Shown: positions 15,999 to 24,339, counted from the first letter of the stretch. The stretch is DNA of 34,569 nt from Candidatus Hydrogenedentota bacterium (GCA_016209895.1 JACQVH010000285.1:1-34569), one strand, 5' to 3'. The notes: generated by a model from the sequence alone, not told the origin. A program made the numbers and translations.

Positions 15999-16936
15999 GA
16001 AACTCATCTCAGGGCTTTGCGCTCGTGTGTGTCTTGTGGGTCTTGGCTATTTTGACGGTCATTACCATCAGCTACGGCCATCGCGCGATGCTCGATCGCC
16101 GGGCTGCAGCCTATTCCTTGGACTATCTCCAGGCCATGCAGATGGCGCGGGGCGCGGTCGAACGAGGGATCGTGGCCATGCGCCACAAAGCATCTGTGGA
16201 TGCCGCGGCAAGAGCGTCGCGACGCTCGACGCGGGAACCGTGGCGATTCGACACTGTGGACCTCCTCGCCGAAAGGCGATTCTACTCGTTGAGCGGCGGC
16301 CAAGAATTGGAGGGGGAAGAATGCACGTACCGCCTTCGTGACGAGGAACGTCGCATTTCGCTCAACAAGAGTCCCAAAGAAGTACTGGATGAAATTGATG
16401 ACCTGAGTTTCACGGTCGTGAATGAAATCATAGACCGGCGTCGCGAGGGAACGATCTCGGGGCGACCGTCCCTCTTCGTAGCCGTGGAAGAGTTGCTCAA
16501 CTTGGACGACGTAAGCGAGTCTACGTGGTACGGCGACGAGTCGCGTCCGGGTCTGCGCGACCTGTTGACGCCGTGGGGCGACGGCCGCATCAATCTTAAT
16601 ACCGCCTCCGCGGACGTGTTGCGATGCATCCCGAATGTTCGCGGTGATCTCGTGGACGAAATCGTCGCGTACCGGGCCGGGCCGGATGGAAAACCGGATA
16701 CGGCGGACGATCAGGTGTTCAGTAGTCTTGGGGAAATCTCAGGCGTGGTCAATGCCAGCGCGGATGATATGAAGCAGTTGGAACCTTATTGCAAGCTGGA
16801 TTCGCAGTTCTTTACAATCACCGGCACGGCCACGCAACGGCAGAAGCGTGTGCGCGCAATCTGTTCAGCATTGGTACGGATCGAGGCGGAAAACTTCGAG
16901 GTGCTCCAATGGCGGGAGGGGGATTTTGGCTCGTAA
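15995..16936 (+). CDS. gspK: type II secretion system minor pseudopilin GspK
   Basis: A 313-residue large minor pseudopilin. Leader MRNSSQG is followed by G|FALVCVLWVLAILTVITIS, which lacks Glu5 as is normal for GspK, the tip subunit that caps the pseudopilus. The large alpha-helical insertion is seen in RRISLNKSPKEVLDEIDD and the helix-hairpin-helix-like INLNTASADVLRCIPNV, both typical of GspK. The start ATG overlaps the gspJ stop (ATGA). Confidence 0.9.
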   Translation: MRNSSQGFALVCVLWVLAILTVITISYGHRAMLDRRAAAYSLDYLQAMQMARGAVERGIVAMRHKASVDAAARASRRSTREPWRFDTVDLLAERRFYSLSGGQELEGEECTYRLRDEERRISLNKSPKEVLDEIDDLSFTVVNEIIDRRREGTISGRPSLFVAVEELLNLDDVSESTWYGDESRPGLRDLLTPWGDGRINLNTASADVLRCIPNVRGDLVDEIVAYRAGPDGKPDTADDQVFSSLGEISGVVNASADDMKQLEPYCKLDSQFFTITGTATQRQKRVRAICSALVRIEAENFEVLQWREGDFGS

Positions 16937-18482
16937 ATCAGGAAACATCAGCATCCTGCAGATTGGCGAGCATCTCATCTCCCGGCTGCGGGTCCGTCCC
17001 AGCCTGCGTGGAGTGGAGGTACTCGACTTCGCGCAAGAACGCGGTACCTGGGCGCTCCAGGACGGCTCCCTACAATCCGCGCTAACGGCGTTCGCCCACC
17101 AGCATCGCCTCGTCGAAGATGCGGTATATGTGGTGCTCCCTCGTCATGAAGTAGCCGCCCGCATTGTTACGTTTCCTTCCCATGACCTGACTGAAATCAA
17201 AGGAATGGTCCGCCTCAGCGCGGAAGAGTACGTGCCGTATCCGGCGGAAGAGTTGGTTATAGACGAATGCATCTTGGAGAAACTGCACGGCGGCGAGGCG
17301 CGTGTTCTTGTGGTGCTGGCGCACCGCGACGTCGTCGAGGGTTACGTCCGGCTTCTGCGGCAAGCCGGGTTGGAGCCCCAGGAAATCCTGGTGAGCACCG
17401 CCTGCCTTGCGTCCGCCATGGCCGCGACCGGTGTGCTCAGGAAGGACGCTATTCCGCCGCAACAGACCGATGTCTCTCTCGTCGTGCCTGCCGCCCGGGA
17501 AACTGAACCGAGACGAGCCGCGCTGGTACATCTCTTACCGGGGGGTATCGAGATTCTGATCTTTCGCGGCAACCATTTGGAGGCGGTACGAGGCGTCGCG
17601 AACGCTCAAGATTGGATGCGCGACAGCATTCAGTCCGCAGCAGCTATAGGCGAACTCGCAAGTGAAGTGCGTGGGGCCTTGGCGTCTTTCCGCCGCGAAT
17701 TAGAAGAAAGCACCACAATCGAGTCGCTACTGGTGAGTTCTGACGTCGCGGACGCGACTGAATGGGCCAAGGCCCTCGAGCCGGAGGCCGGGCTATTATG
17801 CTCGTCCGTTCCGGCCATGGGTACTCTCGTAACCCGCGGCCAGGAGCACTTGGCCAACGCTCAGCCGTTGGCGCTGCTGGGGGCCGCCTGCGTAGCTCAA
17901 GCCCGCGCGGCCGTACCGATCAGCCTCGTGCCGGAATCGGTGCTCCACGCTCGCCAACGGCTCGCCCTGCGGCGAATCGCGCGGCGCGGCGCTCTGCTGG
18001 TCGGAGCGGTGCTTGTCGCGTGGTTTGGACTGTTCTTTCAGGCGGTAGCCAAACGAGCGCACTACGCACACGAATTGGAAGACCGCCATCACAGCATCGC
18101 GCAGGACGCGCGAGGCGTAGCCGAAAAGCACCGGCAATTGCAGGCTATCTCGCGTCAGGTGGACCGTAAAGGGACCGCCGTCGAGCTCTTGGCACGACTC
18201 TGCGAAGTGGCCCCCTCCTCCGGTTTGAACATCACGCGCGTCGTGTTTGTGCGCGGGCAGGGCGTGACCGTCGAAGGGCGCGCATTGGACGTGTCCGCGG
18301 TAGATCAATTCGCGGAGAACCTGCGGCAGTCCGGTCGTGAACGGGTGCCGCAATTCGCTCAGGCCCGTACGATCAGCACCCAAGGCCAGACCGAGCAGAA
18401 TCAAGGCGTCACCCAATTCGAAATCAGCGTTCCATTTCCGCAAATCGAGGAGTCCGAACAAGCCGAGGCCGCGGTTGAATAA
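16926..18482 (+). CDS. gspL: GspL-like T2SS assembly protein with PilM-like and PilN-like parts
   Basis: The ORF opens at 16848, but TTG at 16926 has a strong ribosome-binding site (GGGAGGGGG) 4-5 nt upstream and reads LARKSGNISILQIGEHLISR, a good start for the actin-like cytoplasmic domain; the product is 518 residues. The first ~350 residues resemble PilM/GspL (VYVVLPRHEVAARIVTFP, then AEEYVPYPAEELVIDE). A single membrane segment (ALLVGAVLVAWFGLFFQAV) precedes a coiled coil and a PilN-like periplasmic part (LARLCEVAPSSGLNITRVVF). So cytoplasmic actin-like and periplasmic ferredoxin-like parts are in one chain, as in GspL. It should bind GspE and GspM. It overlaps gspK by 11 nt and the next gene by 8. 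Confidence 0.8.
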   Translation: MARKSGNISILQIGEHLISRLRVRPSLRGVEVLDFAQERGTWALQDGSLQSALTAFAHQHRLVEDAVYVVLPRHEVAARIVTFPSHDLTEIKGMVRLSAEEYVPYPAEELVIDECILEKLHGGEARVLVVLAHRDVVEGYVRLLRQAGLEPQEILVSTACLASAMAATGVLRKDAIPPQQTDVSLVVPAARETEPRRAALVHLLPGGIEILIFRGNHLEAVRGVANAQDWMRDSIQSAAAIGELASEVRGALASFRRELEESTTIESLLVSSDVADATEWAKALEPEAGLLCSSVPAMGTLVTRGQEHLANAQPLALLGAACVAQARAAVPISLVPESVLHARQRLALRRIARRGALLVGAVLVAWFGLFFQAVAKRAHYAHELEDRHHSIAQDARGVAEKHRQLQAISRQVDRKGTAVELLARLCEVAPSSGLNITRVVFVRGQGVTVEGRALDVSAVDQFAENLRQSGRERVPQFAQARTISTQGQTEQNQGVTQFEISVPFPQIEESEQAEAAVE

Positions 18483-19572
18483 TTGGTGGAAAAAACTCTC
18501 TAGCCGGGAGCGCAACCTTGCGTTCGCTACGCTGGTGGTCGCCATAGCTTCCGTTTTGTACTTTGCCGTCTCCTGGGCATGGGATACCGTACGGGATTTA
18601 GACGCACGCATTGACCGATTACAACAAGACGTTCTGAACTCGGTATATGAGGCTGCCCTCCGATATAGCGTCGAGACTGCGTACGTCGAAATTGCGGCGC
18701 AGCATTCCAGTAAGTGGACGCAAGAGGAAATCCATGATCGGTTGCGCCAGGAAATCTACCGGCTTGCCCAAAAGAACCCGCCGCATCCGGGCAGTAAAGA
18801 GGCCCTGGCGGGGACGACCAATCCCCAGTGGCTGCTGGAAATCCGCTCCCTCGGCGAAGGAAAGCTGGAGGACAGTGGGAGGGGTTATCGCGAGTACAAG
18901 ATTGGCTTCAAGACTCTACCTACGGATATTCAATCGGTTATCTTGTATCTATCGCGATTGCAGCAGAGTCCGCAATTGTTGCGCATTGACAATCTGGAGA
19001 TCGTTAGGCCGGTTCCGGAAACGCCGGGCGTGATAGCGACCATCGAAGTAACCCGTACCGTGGTGGATAGCGCCATCGAGGGAGTGTCCGAAACCCCCAC
19101 GATATCCCCAATACTAGCCGGCGCCGGCAATTTGAGTCGAAACCCGGGATTCGAAGAATGGGACCGCCTCCAAGGTAAGTTCCCCCAATGGGATTCCGCA
19201 AGCTGCCGGTTGCTCGAGGACACGGAACATGCAACTGAAGGGTCGGCTTGCGTGCGCGTCGAGACGGCCGGCGACGGGGCGGCGTTCTACCAGCAACAGG
19301 AACTCGTGGCCGGGAACGTCTATGAATTGACGATGGATATTACGGCATCCGCACCTATGCGGCTGGCAGTAATGAATGACCGCGAGAAAGCGATTCTGCC
19401 GGAAACTCAGGACATAGTCGGAGACGGTCTCCCGCGGCAGTATTACTGTGAGCTTCGTGTCCCTGGAACGCCCGGCACCAAAGCAAGTCTCCGTGTTCCA
19501 TGTATCATCATGTCCCAACAAGGCTCCGTGGCATACGTAGACAATGTACTCTTGATGGAACGCAAGAACTAG
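18475..19572 (+). CDS. GspM/PilO-like T2SS protein fused to a CBM4/9-like domain
   Basis: The ORF begins at 18337 inside gspL; TTG at 18475 (reading LNNWWKKLSSRERNLAFA) with GAGG upstream is the likely start, giving 365 residues. Residues to about 45 fit the GspM N-terminus: a short WWKKLSSRER cytoplasmic part and one membrane helix (FATLVVAIASVLYFAVSWAW). A coiled coil and a PilO/GspM-like domain (KIGFKTLPTDIQSVILYLSRL, LLRIDNLEIVRPV) run to about residue 200. From residue ~219 a second domain begins with NLSRNPGFEEWD and ends AYVDNVLLMERKN, with SACVRVET and VYELTMDITASAP between, the classic layout of a CBM4/9-type jelly roll. I know of no standard GspM with such a module. Confidence 0.75.
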   Translation: MNNWWKKLSSRERNLAFATLVVAIASVLYFAVSWAWDTVRDLDARIDRLQQDVLNSVYEAALRYSVETAYVEIAAQHSSKWTQEEIHDRLRQEIYRLAQKNPPHPGSKEALAGTTNPQWLLEIRSLGEGKLEDSGRGYREYKIGFKTLPTDIQSVILYLSRLQQSPQLLRIDNLEIVRPVPETPGVIATIEVTRTVVDSAIEGVSETPTISPILAGAGNLSRNPGFEEWDRLQGKFPQWDSASCRLLEDTEHATEGSACVRVETAGDGAAFYQQQELVAGNVYELTMDITASAPMRLAVMNDREKAILPETQDIVGDGLPRQYYCELRVPGTPGTKASLRVPCIIMSQQGSVAYVDNVLLMERKN

Positions 19573-19574
19573 GA

Positions 19575-20063
19575 ATGATAAGAATCCTTTTCACGTTCGG
19601 TTGGTGCGCTTTGGCAGTGGCGGTTGCGCTGCTGATCCTCGGCGTTTTCACGGATCCAGTTAGAGACCAGCGCGTGTGGCTTGAGACCGAGCTGACCAAC
19701 GTGGCGCCACCGGCTATCACTTTCGACACGGCTCCGGACGTGGACTCGACCGCGCTTCAACGGACCATTACCGGCAAAGCCAATCTTTGGCGCGGCCTCG
19801 TAGCGCCACCCAAACAGGCGGCTACAGCCCCGAATTTCGGTAACGAAATGGCGGGGGTGGTGATTACGCGAGACCAGATCGGTACGGGAGACCAGGTTCA
19901 GGTACGGGTGCGGGTGGGTAACGACACGCGGGGTCAGTGGATGGGTAAGGGCGCTGTCGTCAAAGGATGGACAATTGTTGAAATCTTACCGCGTGAAGTG
20001 AAGTTCTCGAAAACGCAGAATGGTACCGAGTATACTGGCGTTCTTCCGCGAGGGAACAGATGA
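19575..20063 (+). CDS. gspC: GspC-like T2SS inner-membrane protein
   Basis: ATG at 19575, two bases after the previous stop, gives 162 residues (the ORF at 19500 starts inside the preceding gene). Residues 1-22 form a membrane anchor (ILFTFGWCALAVAVALLILGVF). A linker follows, and the last ~65 residues (VVITRDQIGTGDQVQVRVRV, then KGWTIVEILPREVKFSKTQN) resemble the homology-region (HR) domain of GspC, which contacts the secretin N0 domain. The usual PDZ or coiled-coil C-terminus of longer GspC proteins is missing. PilP-like proteins are also similar, so the label rests partly on its position just before gspD. Confidence 0.65.
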   Translation: MIRILFTFGWCALAVAVALLILGVFTDPVRDQRVWLETELTNVAPPAITFDTAPDVDSTALQRTITGKANLWRGLVAPPKQAATAPNFGNEMAGVVITRDQIGTGDQVQVRVRVGNDTRGQWMGKGAVVKGWTIVEILPREVKFSKTQNGTEYTGVLPRGNR

Positions 20064-20179
20064 CCTTGATCGGCCTTTGCGCTCTAGAGGAAGACGTGTC
20101 AGCGTTGGGAGAGCGCAAAACGTTATAAGTGGGAGTAGTCGCCGCGGGATAATGGTGGCTGCAAGCGAGAAGGAACTAT

Positions 20180-22543
20180 ATGAAGCCATCTTTTAACACC
20201 ATTCTGCACGGAATCGTATTCGCCTTCTTGCCTTCTGTTCTCGCCGTAGCGCAATTACAGTCGCCGACGAGTCCGGCACCCGAAACTGACGTAACCGGCC
20301 TCGCGGAGCAAGCCTTTCGTGGTGGCACCGCAACACAGCGTTATCCCGGACGCAAAGGTGCGACCGCACCGACTCCGAAGACCGGCACGCCTGAGCGCGA
20401 GCGACCTCGTTCGACCGTGCGAACCATTCAGCCGGGTACGAGCGGCCCGGTGCATACCACGGGCCAAGGCGCATTTGAGCCGGTCCTGAATAACAAAATC
20501 GAGTACGGCGACATCCCGGAAATGGGCGAGCTAATTTCCCTCGCCGCCACCGATCAGCCCATTAAAGTCCCCCAGTTACTGGATACCTTGGCCGTAGCGA
20601 CGAATTGGAACATTGTGGCCTCGGAAACACTCGAGAACAAGAGTGTTCGCTTCTGGATCAATCAAGTTACCGCGAAGCAAGCCCTCGATGTTCTCCGATT
20701 CAACGGCATCTATTACGAATTCATCCCGGAGACTAAATTCCTCTACGTGATGACGCAGGAGGAATATTTACGGCAAGAGCACGGCGCCATTGAACATTCG
20801 GAATTCGCAATCAAGCACGCCGAGGTGGCGGACATGGAAGCCATCCTCACTTCGTTGCTCTCGTCTTCCGGCCGGATCATCTCCGATCCGCGCACGGGGC
20901 GCATTCTGGTCTGGGACACCGAGGCGAACCTGAAAGCGATGCAAGAGGCCGTCGTTCGGCTCGACGTGCAACTTGAGCCGCGCGTATTCGCCCTAAAATT
21001 CGTGTCCGCCGAGAGTTTGCTCGAGAGCATCAGCAGCCTCCTGACGGAACGCGGTCTGGCGCAAGCGGACCCTCGCACCAACACGCTGGTCATCAGCGAT
21101 CTGCCTTCACGTCTCGACCAAATTGCCGCGGTCTTGGAGGCACTGGACAAGAAGGTGGAAACGAAGACCTGGACCCTCAGCTACGCCGACCCCAAGAGTA
21201 TAGTGGAACGCCTGGAGAATATCGTTCCGGAAGAAATGGGCATCGTAACAGTGGATGAAGATACACACCAAGTCAGCGCCACTGCGATCCCCGAGCGATT
21301 GACGGAGATTGACGAGTTAATCAAAGCCTGGGACAAGAAGCGAAAACAGGTCGAGATTGAAGCCTACTTGGTGGCGGCTTCAACCGAGATTACGCGAAAC
21401 CTGGGTGTTGACTGGTCCTACTTTGATCAACATTCCGGCGGTCCCTTTGCCATCCAGAGCGGTCCCAACGTGCCCGATTACTCGGCGATACCGGAAAGCG
21501 GGCAGCGTTTGACCATCGGGACGTTGCCGTTCCAGGTCCCGTTGCGAAATCCGCTCACGAGCGCGCCAATTCTGGATATCAATGGAAACGCGATACCGGA
21601 TGATGAATTCCGTGGGAACCGTATTTCGGTCGTGCTCAACTACCTGGATTCCAAAGGCGATGTGACGATTCTTTCACGCCCGCGTGTAACCGTCATGGAC
21701 GGTGAAGAAGCCAACTTCCAAAACACCGAAGACCGGCCGTATCAAGAGGGCGGCTATTCGCAGTTCACGGGCACCAGCGTGCTTGATCCCAGTTTCAACC
21801 GGGTCATCCCGCTGCGCGTGCAGTTTATCAAGGTGGGCACCATTCTCAAAGTCACCCCGTTGATCGGCGAGGAAGCGAATATCCAAATGAAAATCTCTGC
21901 GGAAGACAGTACGGCCGAGAACGTAACCGTCACCGTTGGCGACCAGAGGAGCACCATTCCACAGAAGCGCGAGAATAAGACCGAAACCCAGGTGCTGGTG
22001 CACGACGGACAAACGTTGGTGATCGGCGGCTTGCGCTCCGCCACCATCGAGGATCAAGTGCAGAAGGTTCCGTTCCTGGGCGACGTACCGTTCCTGGGCC
22101 GCTTATTCAAAAACACCGAAAAAGACCATCGGCACCGGGAGTTGCTCATCTTCATTACGCCGACATTGGTGGATGAGTACACGCGTCCCGAAGCCGAGCG
22201 CCTGGCCGACTTGGAAGGGACCGTCTCCGAGACTCTGCGTCACTCTCAGAAACCTATGCTCGAGCGGATGGAAAGCCGACTCTCCCGAGGACGAAACGAA
22301 ATCGGCGTCTCCATCGGCGAGAGCGGGAGCATCCATTCCAAGGGGAACCTAGTGACTCTGGAAGACTTGGAAAAAGTGTTCGGCGAGGTCCAATCCTCCC
22401 CCAAGACCACTGCGGTCGTGATCCGCAAACATCCCAATGCGCCCGAAAATGTGAGCGCGACCATCGCGGAACTAGCCAAAACGGCGGGGTTGGAAGTCGA
22501 ATTCGACGAGAAGATGGTACCCTTTGTTCCCGCCTCGCCATAG
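20180..22543 (+). CDS. gspD: type II secretion system secretin GspD with C-terminal ExbD/TolR-like domain
   Basis: A 787-residue outer-membrane secretin, with AAGGA before the ATG. A signal peptide (1-24, ending FLPSVLAVA) is followed by a Thr/Pro-rich linker to ~105. An N0-like domain comes next (SLAATDQPIKVPQLLDTLAV, about 120-195), then N1-N3 modules with the repeated IISDPRTGRILVWD / QADPRTNTLVISDLP pattern (about 205-400). The secretin core follows (VEIEAYLVAASTEITRNLGV to VQKVPFLGDVPFLGRLFKNT, then ELLIFITPTLV, about 395-670). The last ~82 residues (706-787) are not a standard S domain: IGVSIGESGSIHSKGNLVTL, DLEKVF, AVVIRKHPNAP and LAKTAGLEVEFDEK match the fold pattern of ExbD/TolR periplasmic domains. 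It forms the outer-membrane channel. Confidence 0.93.
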   Translation: MKPSFNTILHGIVFAFLPSVLAVAQLQSPTSPAPETDVTGLAEQAFRGGTATQRYPGRKGATAPTPKTGTPERERPRSTVRTIQPGTSGPVHTTGQGAFEPVLNNKIEYGDIPEMGELISLAATDQPIKVPQLLDTLAVATNWNIVASETLENKSVRFWINQVTAKQALDVLRFNGIYYEFIPETKFLYVMTQEEYLRQEHGAIEHSEFAIKHAEVADMEAILTSLLSSSGRIISDPRTGRILVWDTEANLKAMQEAVVRLDVQLEPRVFALKFVSAESLLESISSLLTERGLAQADPRTNTLVISDLPSRLDQIAAVLEALDKKVETKTWTLSYADPKSIVERLENIVPEEMGIVTVDEDTHQVSATAIPERLTEIDELIKAWDKKRKQVEIEAYLVAASTEITRNLGVDWSYFDQHSGGPFAIQSGPNVPDYSAIPESGQRLTIGTLPFQVPLRNPLTSAPILDINGNAIPDDEFRGNRISVVLNYLDSKGDVTILSRPRVTVMDGEEANFQNTEDRPYQEGGYSQFTGTSVLDPSFNRVIPLRVQFIKVGTILKVTPLIGEEANIQMKISAEDSTAENVTVTVGDQRSTIPQKRENKTETQVLVHDGQTLVIGGLRSATIEDQVQKVPFLGDVPFLGRLFKNTEKDHRHRELLIFITPTLVDEYTRPEAERLADLEGTVSETLRHSQKPMLERMESRLSRGRNEIGVSIGESGSIHSKGNLVTLEDLEKVFGEVQSSPKTTAVVIRKHPNAPENVSATIAELAKTAGLEVEFDEKMVPFVPASP

Positions 22544-22549
22544 CCCGAA

Positions 22550-23008
22550 ATGCCCGTCCCGGTCCGTAAGATAGTCTCCGGCGGCCAAACCGGTGTAGAC
22601 CGTGCGGCACTGGACGTGGCCCTGGACGTAAACATACCCTGTGGCGGCTGGTGTCCCCAAGGCCGCCTTGCTGAAGACGGCGTCATCCCCGCGCAATATC
22701 CACTTCGAGAAACTCCTTCTTCTGATTATGCCGAACGAACGGCCTGGAATGTCCGCGATTCGGACGGGACATTGATCTTGACCTGGGGACCACCCACGGA
22801 AGGCACGGCCTTCACTATCGCAATCGCGGAGCAACTCGGAAAACCAGATTTGACCGTGGACCTCTACGAAACTTCAGATACGGAACCGATCGAGCAATGG
22901 ATTCGCCAAAACTCCGTCCGAACACTTAATGTCGCCGGACCCCGCGCCAGCAAATGCCCCGACATCTACGAACACGCGGCGGAACTACTGCGGCGCTTGC
23001 TCGCCTAA
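22550..23008 (+). CDS. SLOG-superfamily putative molybdenum carrier-like protein
   Basis: A 152-residue protein beginning KIVSGGQTGVDRAALDVAL, then GGWCPQGRLAEDG and IPAQYPLRETPSSDYAERT. These motifs are the hallmark of the family annotated as putative molybdenum carrier (cpSLOG, a circularly permuted YpsA/SLOG Rossmann fold). SGGQTG and WCPQGR would form the nucleotide- or ligand-binding pocket. The C-terminus LNVAGPRASKCPDIYEHA fits the same family. The actual ligand is unproven. It starts only 6 nt after gspD, so it is probably read from the same transcript, which is an odd neighbour for a secretion operon. A strong hairpin follows the stop by 11 nt. Confidence 0.85.
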   Translation: MPVPVRKIVSGGQTGVDRAALDVALDVNIPCGGWCPQGRLAEDGVIPAQYPLRETPSSDYAERTAWNVRDSDGTLILTWGPPTEGTAFTIAIAEQLGKPDLTVDLYETSDTEPIEQWIRQNSVRTLNVAGPRASKCPDIYEHAAELLRRLLA

Positions 23009-23018
23009 CACACCGACC

Positions 23019-23044
23019 GTAGCGCCCGCCCTCTGCGGCGGGCG
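23019..23044 (+). repeat. 26-bp hairpin element (GTAGCG family), copy 1; possible terminator
   Basis: GTAG then arms CGCCCGCC and GGCGGGCG around loop CTCTGC, followed by TTCTT. The exact reverse complement of these 26 bases lies at 29844-29869, and a variant with two exchanged base pairs lies at 29784-29809. Its place 11 nt after a stop codon, with a short T-rich tail, suggests it also ends the gsp/SLOG transcript. Confidence 0.7.
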
Positions 23045-23426
23045 TTCTTCAGACCCGGGCGGTACCAGGACGGCGGTTGGATGAATCCCCACAAGGGCCT
23101 CTATTCGACCGTCGCGGCTGACGGCAGTATGGGGGCGACGGGAATAATCTGCCAGAAATATTACGCCGAAACTGGCCGCGCTGAATCGACACTTCAAATG
23201 TAAAGCCTTATAGTGTAACGCTTTATTGTCGCCATGGATTTGTTAGAAATTTATTCCGGAATAGCCGTCATAGAGTGGAACGACTTCTGAGCTTCCCTCC
23301 CGAATCGGGCTGAATCAATTTGTAGTGAGACCTGGTTTCAACCAAGCTCGGCACAACTGAATATCCAAACGTAATCGAATTATGCACGATTCATCGAAAG
23401 CGCAGTCCCTGTTCATTAGAAATGTG

Positions 23427-23455
23427 TTGACAAGGGGCCATCTCGGGCTTATACT
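23427..23455 (+). promoter_or_regulatory. near-consensus sigma70 promoter for the small secreted protein
   Basis: A perfect -35 TTGACA (23427-23432), a 17-nt spacer and -10 TATACT (23450-23455, 5 of 6) form the best housekeeping promoter in the window. Transcription would start near 23462, leaving a leader of about 70 nt before the ATG at 23533. Confidence 0.75.
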
Positions 23456-23532
23456 AAGTAAACATCCTATTTCATTGGAAATTGGGAAAGGGAAGCCAGT
23501 TCGGTGGGAAGCGCAAAAGGGAGGGTCATCAC

Positions 23533-23901
23533 ATGAAACTCAGGCGAATGTTCATTGCATTAGGCTTGGTGGGGGTAGCGATTGCTACGGGCGTGTTCAC
23601 CGCGTATGCCAGTTATTTCAGTAGCCTGGCTACGGGCACGAACGGCGGCGTTTATGTGGGAATCGGTACCGATACGAATCCAGGGACGCGAACGCTGCAA
23701 TTCGCCGAACCGGGAGCATTGGGCCAGGTAGAAGGGCTAATCTTGTTTGGGAACAACAACGTCAATCAGATTAGCACGGCAGAAACGCCGGCCGGTTATG
23801 AGACCATGGAGTTGAAGGCCACCGAGGTTCGACTTGCAACGCCCAATAACGCCCAAGTTATCGCTAGCGGCAAAGATGTGATCGTTCAGCTTGGGCAATA
23901 A
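23533..23901 (+). CDS. small secreted protein, unknown function
   Basis: The ORF opens at 23482, but ATG 23533 has GGGAGGG 7 nt upstream and starts a typical signal peptide: MKLRRMF, hydrophobic IALGLVGVAIATGVFTAYA, cleavage near AYAS. The mature part is about 98 residues, rich in Gly, Thr and Asn (GTNGGVYVGIGTDTNPGTRT), with alternating patterns such as METMELKATEVRLATP-like strands that suggest a small beta-structured domain. It may be a surface or secreted structural protein. It has its own strong promoter and is followed by two palindromic repeats. No family recognised. Confidence 0.7.
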   Translation: MKLRRMFIALGLVGVAIATGVFTAYASYFSSLATGTNGGVYVGIGTDTNPGTRTLQFAEPGALGQVEGLILFGNNNVNQISTAETPAGYETMELKATEVRLATPNNAQVIASGKDVIVQLGQ

Positions 23902-23984
23902 GTGAGAGGCACGCAACTGGTCGCAACCAGCAATGAGGAGTATCGGGAACGATATGGGATGTACGCGAAAGCCACTTCCGCCTT

Positions 23985-24070
23985 GTCATTCTGAGCGCAG
24001 CGAAGAATCTCGCATGCCGAAGTCTCGGGTGCAAGAGATGCTTCATCCGCCACGGCGGACTCAGCATGAC
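23985..24070. repeat. long palindromic repeat (TCATTCTGAG family), copy 2
   Basis: The left half GTCATTCTGAGCGCAGCGAA with AGAATCTCGCAT is the same as in copy 1 (13737). The right half is a variant: AGAGATGCTTCATCCGCC..GGCGGACTCAGCATGAC, so the hairpin has a distinct inner stem (CCGCCACGGCGG). About 86 bp. Confidence 0.75.
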
Positions 24071-24109
24071 AGGTGGGGCAGGTGTTTGGGATGAAGACAT
24101 AGCCCTTTT

Positions 24110-24187
24110 GTCATTCTGAACGGAGTGAAGAATCTCGCATACCAAAGACTGGTGTACAAGAGATTCTTCGCTGGCGCTCAGAATGAC
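24110..24187. repeat. long palindromic repeat (TCATTCTGAG family), copy 3
   Basis: GTCATTCTGAACGGAGTGAA and AGAATCTCGCATACC at the left are mirrored by AGAGATTCTTCGCTGGCGCT and CAGAATGAC at the right, about 78 bp. It lies 39 nt after copy 2 in the same orientation. Confidence 0.75.
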
Positions 24188-24339
24188 AGAGGGGCGGGCA
24201 TAGGACAGCCCCAATCGAGGCGAAAGCGAATAACGTATCGGGAGCTTATTACGGTTTACGTTTCCAATTGAGGCCGTTCCAGAGTAAATCGAAAACAGAC
24301 TCGTACTCCTAATCGGGGAGGACGGGGGAGGGGTGAACG

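Larger units (their letters stand above)
23009..23532. other. intergenic region upstream of the small secreted protein
   Basis: A 524-nt gap. It starts with the GTAGCG-type hairpin (23019-23044). The middle (23050-23400) has no gene I can support; it is less GC-rich than its surroundings after about 23190. It ends with a near-consensus promoter at 23427-23455 and a ribosome-binding site (GGGAGGG) before the ATG at 23533. Confidence 0.5.
23902..24339. other. intergenic region with two long palindromic repeats
   Basis: A 438-nt gap holding two copies of the TCATTCTGAG palindrome (23985-24070 and 24110-24187). The remainder (24190-24339) leads to the protease gene and ends in a strong ribosome-binding site (GGGGAGGACGGGGGAGGGG); I see no confident promoter in it and no gene. 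Confidence 0.55.
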
